Shown in pieces: positions 6,759-9,392 of a stretch of 9,392 nt of DNA. Position 1 is the stretch's first letter, and each line of letters opens with the position of its first letter. The position numbers were made by a program, and so were the translations under genes. Below the pieces are notes generated by a model. The model had not been told where the DNA came from, did not search any database, and worked only from the letters and a program-made list of their open reading frames with translations. The DNA comes from Clostridiales bacterium UBA735 (GTDB taxonomy: Bacteria > Bacillota > Clostridia > Oscillospirales > Oscillospiraceae): the NCBI GenBank assembly GCA_002298695.1, contig DBLB01000190.1, positions 1-9,392 on the forward strand. Reading direction: 5' to 3'.

Positions 6759-6788
6759 CATCGGGCGCAAACCTAAAATAGAAGCGTC

Positions 6789-6825
6789 ATTGCGAACCAG
6801 TGACCGATGTCACTGGTGTGGCAAT
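6789..6825. repeat. palindromic repeat unit, two-part stem
   Basis: An outer stem ATTGC/GCAAT and an inner perfect 9-bp stem ACCAGTGAC/GTCACTGGT with loop CGAT, separated by a small internal loop. The type (CATTGCGA...GGCAATC) resembles dispersed intergenic repeats I recall from Oscillospiraceae-like genomes; not verified. Confidence 0.6.
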
Positions 6826-6853
6826 CCTGTGGATATTCCAGGAGCCTTTGTAG

Positions 6854-6875
6854 GGGCGGACGACCCTGTCCGCCC
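6854..6875. repeat. GC-rich palindrome
   Basis: GGGCGGAC/GTCCGCCC, 8 bp perfect with a 6-nt loop, within GTAGGGGCGGAC-type sequence. GGGGCG at 6853-6858 could instead pair with CGCCCC at 6882-6887, so two exclusive folds are possible. Confidence 0.6.
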
Positions 6876-6888
6876 AATTTGCGCCCCC

Positions 6889-6923
6889 ATTCTTTTCTTT
6901 CTCTTTTTGAGAAAGAAAAGAAT
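6889..6923. repeat. 15-bp perfect purine/pyrimidine hairpin
   Basis: ATTCTTTTCTTTCTC and GAGAAAGAAAAGAAT are perfect inverted complements around a five-T loop. One arm is almost all pyrimidine and the other almost all purine. A related purine tract (GAAGAAAAGAAAGAGAA) follows at about 6937-6953. No T-run follows either arm, so it is not a standard terminator. Confidence 0.7.
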
Positions 6924-6982
6924 CGCCGCGCCCGGTGAAGAAAAGAAAGAGAACTTCCGAAACCGGGAGCACTCCCGTATCC

Positions 6983-7017
6983 CCAAACTGCGACCCAGCG
7001 AAGCGGTCACAGTTTGG
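6983..7017. repeat. palindrome with two-part stem
   Basis: CCAAACTG/CAGTTTGG (8 bp) continues, after a one-base mismatch, into GACC/GGTC, closing a 9-nt loop CAGCGAAGC. Confidence 0.6.
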
Positions 7018-7045
7018 AAAGGAAGAAGGAGCCTGCGAATATGGA

Positions 7046-7068
7046 GCTTTCGCCGCCTCGGCGGAAGC
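7046..7068. repeat. 10-bp palindrome with 3-nt loop
   Basis: GCTTTCGCCG and CGGCGGAAGC pair over 10 bp with one G-T wobble (in the plus-strand RNA sense) around CCT. Confidence 0.55.
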
Positions 7069-7132
7069 GGAATGCAGCTGGCTTCTTCTGACGTCGCGCC
7101 GCACGCTATCTTGATGATGGCGGGCAGTTAAG

Positions 7133-7140
7133 TTTTAGCG
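7133..7140 (+). repeat. right copy of 8-bp direct repeat TTTTAGCG
   Basis: Second copy of the repeat at 6751-6758. It lies 48 nt before the Sua5-type start codon, just beyond the last palindrome. Confidence 0.45.
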
Positions 7141-7175
7141 AATACGGTAAAATCAAAGCCATCTCTAAAGATCAA

Positions 7176-7181
7176 GAAGGA
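7176..7181 (+). promoter_or_regulatory. ribosome binding site for the GTG start of the Sua5-type gene
   Basis: GAAGGA is 7 nt before GTG 7189. An ATG at 7187 overlaps it as ATGTG, but is followed at once by TGA, so it cannot start the protein; GTG is the only good in-frame start. Confidence 0.7.
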
Positions 7182-7188
7182 ATTCCAT

Positions 7189-8211
7189 GTGAACACGATT
7201 TATTTTACGGAACCGACAACGGAAAATATTGCGGCAGCGGCGGACATCATCCGGCGCGGCGGGCTGCTCGGCATCCCGACCGAGACGGTCTACGGCCTCG
7301 GCGCGAACGCGCTCGACGAAGAAGCCGTGCTGCACATCTTCGAGGCCAAGGGCCGCCCGCAGGACAACCCGCTCATCATCCATGTGCCGGACGCCTCGTG
7401 GCTCGAACGCTATTGCGATCACGTGCCGGAGAGCGCCTACCGGCTGGCAGAGCGCTTCTGGCCGGGGCCTCTGACGATGATTTTGCCGCGAAGGCCCATC
7501 GTCCCGCTGCGCACGACCGGCGGACTGGACACCGTCGGCGTCCGCTGCCCAAATCACCCCATCACGCTTGCCATTATCCGCAAAGCCGACGTGCCCATCG
7601 CGGCCCCGTCCGGCAACACGTCCGGCCGGCCCAGCCCGACCTGCCTCGCCGACATGCGCGAGGACATGGACGGGAAGATCGACGGCATATTTGACGGCGG
7701 ACCCTGTGCGGTCGGCGTGGAGTCGACGATCATCGACCTCACGGTCACGCCGCCGCGTCTGCTGCGCCCGGGCGGACTGCCGCTCGAGGCGCTCGAAGAA
7801 GTGCTTGGCGAGGTCGCGGTCGACAAGGCCGTCGTCTCGAAGCTGGCCGACGGCGAACGGCCCAAGGCCCCCGGCATGAAATACCGGCACTACGCGCCGA
7901 AGGCCCCCGTCACGGTCGTGACCGGCGCCCCGGCGGCGAGCGCCGCCTATCTGCGCGTCCATGTCCGGCCCGGCGACGGCGTCATCTGCTTCTCAGAGTT
8001 CTGCGGGCAGTTCGCAGACTGCACCGTCCACGACCTCGGCCCTGCCGGAGACAAGCCGGAGCAGGCGCGCCGCGTCTTCGACGCGCTGCGCGAATTTGAC
8101 CACGAACCGGTCACGGCCATCTGGGCACAGTGCCCGGACGCGGCAGGACTGGGCCTCGCGGTCAGCAACCGGCTGAAAAAGGCCGCCGGCTTCCACGTCG
8201 TCGAGGTGTAG
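7189..8211 (+). CDS. sua5: L-threonylcarbamoyladenylate synthase, long Sua5 form
   Basis: This enzyme makes threonylcarbamoyl-AMP from threonine, bicarbonate and ATP, the first step of t6A modification at position 37 of ANN-decoding tRNAs. The 340-residue protein is the long form. The N-terminal YrdC/TsaC domain (about 10-205) carries GGLLGIPTETVYGLGANAL (24-42), KGRPQDNPLIIHV (54-66), FWPGPLTMIL (90-99), APSGNTSGRPSPT (139-151) and VGVESTIIDL (175-184). The linker is APGMKYRHYAPKAP (227-240). The smaller C-terminal Sua5 domain ends in GLGLAVSNRLKKAAG (320-334), typical of the family. The gene starts with GTG behind a good ribosome binding site. coaE follows after 2 nt, so the two are co-transcribed and probably coupled. 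In B. subtilis the equivalent gene (ywlC) also lies downstream of prfA. Confidence 0.96.
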   Translation: MNTIYFTEPTTENIAAAADIIRRGGLLGIPTETVYGLGANALDEEAVLHIFEAKGRPQDNPLIIHVPDASWLERYCDHVPESAYRLAERFWPGPLTMILPRRPIVPLRTTGGLDTVGVRCPNHPITLAIIRKADVPIAAPSGNTSGRPSPTCLADMREDMDGKIDGIFDGGPCAVGVESTIIDLTVTPPRLLRPGGLPLEALEEVLGEVAVDKAVVSKLADGERPKAPGMKYRHYAPKAPVTVVTGAPAASAAYLRVHVRPGDGVICFSEFCGQFADCTVHDLGPAGDKPEQARRVFDALREFDHEPVTAIWAQCPDAAGLGLAVSNRLKKAAGFHVVEV

Positions 8212-8213
8212 CC

Positions 8214-8801
8214 ATGCACATCATCGGCATCACCGGCCCGACCGGCTGCGGCAAGACCACGCTCCTGCGCGTCATCGAGGCGCACGGCGGCTTCACCGTC
8301 GACTGCGACGCGCTCTATTATGCGATGCTCCGTGAGAACGCGCCGATGCGTGCCGCGCTGACGGAGGCGTTCGGCGGCATCTTCCTGCCGGACGGCAGCC
8401 TTGACCGGCCGAAGCTCGGCAGCCGCGTCTTTTCCGATCCCGCTGCGCTCTCCCGCCTCAACGCCATCGTCTATCACCACATGGGCCAGAAAATGCAGGC
8501 GCTTCTGGCCGAACAGGCCGGGCAAAGCCGCCCCTATTTCGCCATCGATGCGATCAATCTGATCGAATCCGGCCTTGGCGGCCTCTGCGATACGACGGTC
8601 GCCGTCCTCGCGCCAAAATCGCTGCGCCTTGCGCGCATCATGGCCCGCGACGGCATCTCTGAGGACTATGCCCGCCGCCGCATCGACGCGCAGAAGCCGG
8701 ACGAATTCTACCGCGCTTCCTGCGATGCCGTGCTGGAAAACAGCGGCACGGCGGAAGCATTCCGACAAACCTGTGAACAATGGCTCCAAGCCATAAAATA
8801 A
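8214..8801 (+). CDS. coaE: dephospho-CoA kinase
   Basis: CoaE phosphorylates the ribose 3'-hydroxyl of dephospho-CoA, the last step of CoA synthesis, in the cytoplasm. The 195-residue product has the P-loop GPTGCGKT (8-15), VDCDALYY (29-36) at the usual substrate Asp region, SRLNAIVYHHM (80-90), and the lid region RDGISEDYARRRIDAQ (145-160). A family-like end is CDAVLENSGTAEAF (170-183). Two spots differ from textbook CoaE: the LNAIVHP histidine-proline is YHH here, and the usual PLL(F/Y)E stretch reads INLIE (114-118). An upstream in-frame start inside sua5 is not needed; ATG 8214 begins directly at the first beta strand, with GAGG 7 nt before it, overlapping the end of sua5. The aminopeptidase gene follows after 10 nt. 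Confidence 0.93.
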   Translation: MHIIGITGPTGCGKTTLLRVIEAHGGFTVDCDALYYAMLRENAPMRAALTEAFGGIFLPDGSLDRPKLGSRVFSDPAALSRLNAIVYHHMGQKMQALLAEQAGQSRPYFAIDAINLIESGLGGLCDTTVAVLAPKSLRLARIMARDGISEDYARRRIDAQKPDEFYRASCDAVLENSGTAEAFRQTCEQWLQAIK

Positions 8802-8811
8802 GGAGGACATT

Positions 8812-9392
8812 ATGACCAAAGAAGAGCGTAACGCGCTGTTATACAAGCCCCAGAACGGCCTCGACCGCATTAGCGCCGTCGAAGAGGCGGAAATGAACGA
8901 CTACTGCGAGCAGTACAAGGCCTTCCTCGACGTCTCCAAGACGGAGCGCGAGTGTGTCGTTTCGGCCATCCGCCTCGCCGAGGCGAAGGGCTTCAAGCCC
9001 TACATGCCGGGCATGGACATCGCCCCCGGCGACAAGCTCTACTACAACAACCGCGGCAAGGCCATCATGCTCATGATCATCGGCCAGAAATCGCTTGCCG
9101 AGGGCGCGAACATCGGCGCGGCCCACACCGACGCCCCGCGGCTCGACCTCAAGCCCAACCCGCTCTATGAGGATGCCGAGCTGGCCTACCTCAAAACGCA
9201 CCATTACGGCGGCATCCGCAAATATCAGTGGGTCACCGTCCCGCTGGAGCTGCACGGCCTTGTCGTCCGCCGCGACGGCAGCGAGGTCTACGTCAGGATC
9301 GGCGACGACCCCAAGGACCCGCAGCTTGTCATCAACGATCTGCTGCCGCATCTGGGCCGTGAGCAGGGCAAAAAGCCCCTCAACGAGGCCAT
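8812..9392 (+). CDS. M18-family aminopeptidase, 5' part (cut by window edge)
   Basis: The frame is open from ATG 8812 to the last base, giving 193 codons; the rest lies outside the window. M18 enzymes are cytoplasmic, two-zinc, dodecameric aminopeptidases that trim peptides, and clostridial members are about 460 residues, so roughly 40 percent is seen. The main evidence is GAAHTDAPRLDLKPNPLYED (102-121). There H105 and D107 sit at the first metal-binding histidine and its supporting aspartate. KTHHYGGIRKYQWVTVPLELHGLV (128-151) follows, like the start of the second, dimerisation-type domain in M18 proteins. An ideal AGGAGG (8801-8806) is 5 nt before the ATG. It is the third gene of the sua5-coaE operon, 10 nt after coaE. 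M18 rather than M20 or M42 is favoured by the AHTDAP and KP motifs, but the remaining metal ligands cannot be checked. Confidence 0.88.
   Translation, partial: MTKEERNALLYKPQNGLDRISAVEEAEMNDYCEQYKAFLDVSKTERECVVSAIRLAEAKGFKPYMPGMDIAPGDKLYYNNRGKAIMLMIIGQKSLAEGANIGAAHTDAPRLDLKPNPLYEDAELAYLKTHHYGGIRKYQWVTVPLELHGLVVRRDGSEVYVRIGDDPKDPQLVINDLLPHLGREQGKKPLNEA

Larger units (their letters stand above)
6750..7188. other. 439-nt intergenic region rich in palindromes, no gene supported
   Basis: This gap between prfA and the Sua5-type gene contains at least six inverted repeats between 6789 and 7068, listed separately. There are also smaller ones: TCCTG/CAGGA at 6825-6843 and CGGGA/TCCCG at 6964-6977. 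Open frames on both strands are short and overlap the palindromes, with lysine/glutamate- or arginine-rich low-complexity translations, and I do not support any as a gene. A TAAAAT at 7148-7153 could be a -10 for the downstream operon, but no convincing -35 lies 16-18 nt upstream. Confidence 0.8.

Noticed and set aside
6751..6779. Possible prfA terminator from TTTTAG...CTAAAA with inner GCGC/GCGC.
   Set aside because: The pairing is interrupted by an uneven unpaired stretch, and no T-run follows, so it does not meet the pattern of an intrinsic terminator.
6790..7131. A 113-codon open frame on the plus strand (and a 105-codon one on the minus strand) within the gap after prfA.
   Set aside because: Every palindrome is translated straight through, no ribosome binding site is seen, and the composition follows the repeats; it is probably a repeat-derived false gene.
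7165..8870. Two long minus-strand open frames (about 265 and 307 codons) opposite sua5 and coaE.
   Set aside because: Both are antisense to well-supported genes, and their translations have no recognisable motif.
1..9392. Search for CRISPR arrays, toxin-antitoxin pairs, phage genes, riboswitches and tRNA genes.
   Set aside because: No regularly spaced direct repeats, no such gene families, and no cloverleaf or known riboswitch pattern was visible by reading.

Overview
This window looks like a chromosomal housekeeping region of a GC-rich, low-redundancy Firmicute of class Clostridia, most plausibly an Oscillospiraceae-type gut anaerobe. That placement is an inference from four things: strong AGGAGG-type ribosome binding sites, sigma-70-like promoters, a B. 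subtilis-like release factor 1, and FemAB/alanine racemase and polysaccharide deacetylase proteins of clostridial type. No database search was possible. Ten protein genes are supported, one of them cut by the right edge. No rRNA, tRNA, CRISPR array, prophage or insertion sequence is visible.

Layout: the left 5.6 kb is read on the minus strand and the right 3.7 kb on the plus strand, diverging from a short intergenic region at about 5572-5678. Minus strand, in transcription order: a secreted polysaccharide deacetylase (5571-4867); a perfect 14-bp hairpin together with a strong promoter that overlaps the deacetylase 3' end; 5-formyltetrahydrofolate cyclo-ligase (4813-4265); a translationally coupled three-helix membrane protein with a PH-like tail (4268-3681); then, from its own promoter, a compact operon of a FemAB/FemX-type peptidyltransferase (3563-2499), a short atypical alanine racemase (2486-1401) and mnmE (1410-37), with 12-nt and overlapping junctions.

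Plus strand: prfA (release factor 1) from a near-consensus promoter; a 439-nt gap filled with at least six palindromes and flanked by an 8-bp direct repeat; then a compact operon of Sua5/TsaC-type threonylcarbamoyl-AMP synthase, dephospho-CoA kinase (coaE) and the start of an M18 aminopeptidase.

Themes: translation and tRNA modification (mnmE, prfA, sua5) and cell-wall building or remodelling (femX-like, alr, deacetylase), plus one-carbon and CoA metabolism. I do not see a clear undescribed system. The points most worth a second look are the racemase with unusual active-site and C-terminal features paired with a FemX-like enzyme, the promoter-terminator overlap between the deacetylase and the folate gene, and the palindrome-dense element where prmC is often found.
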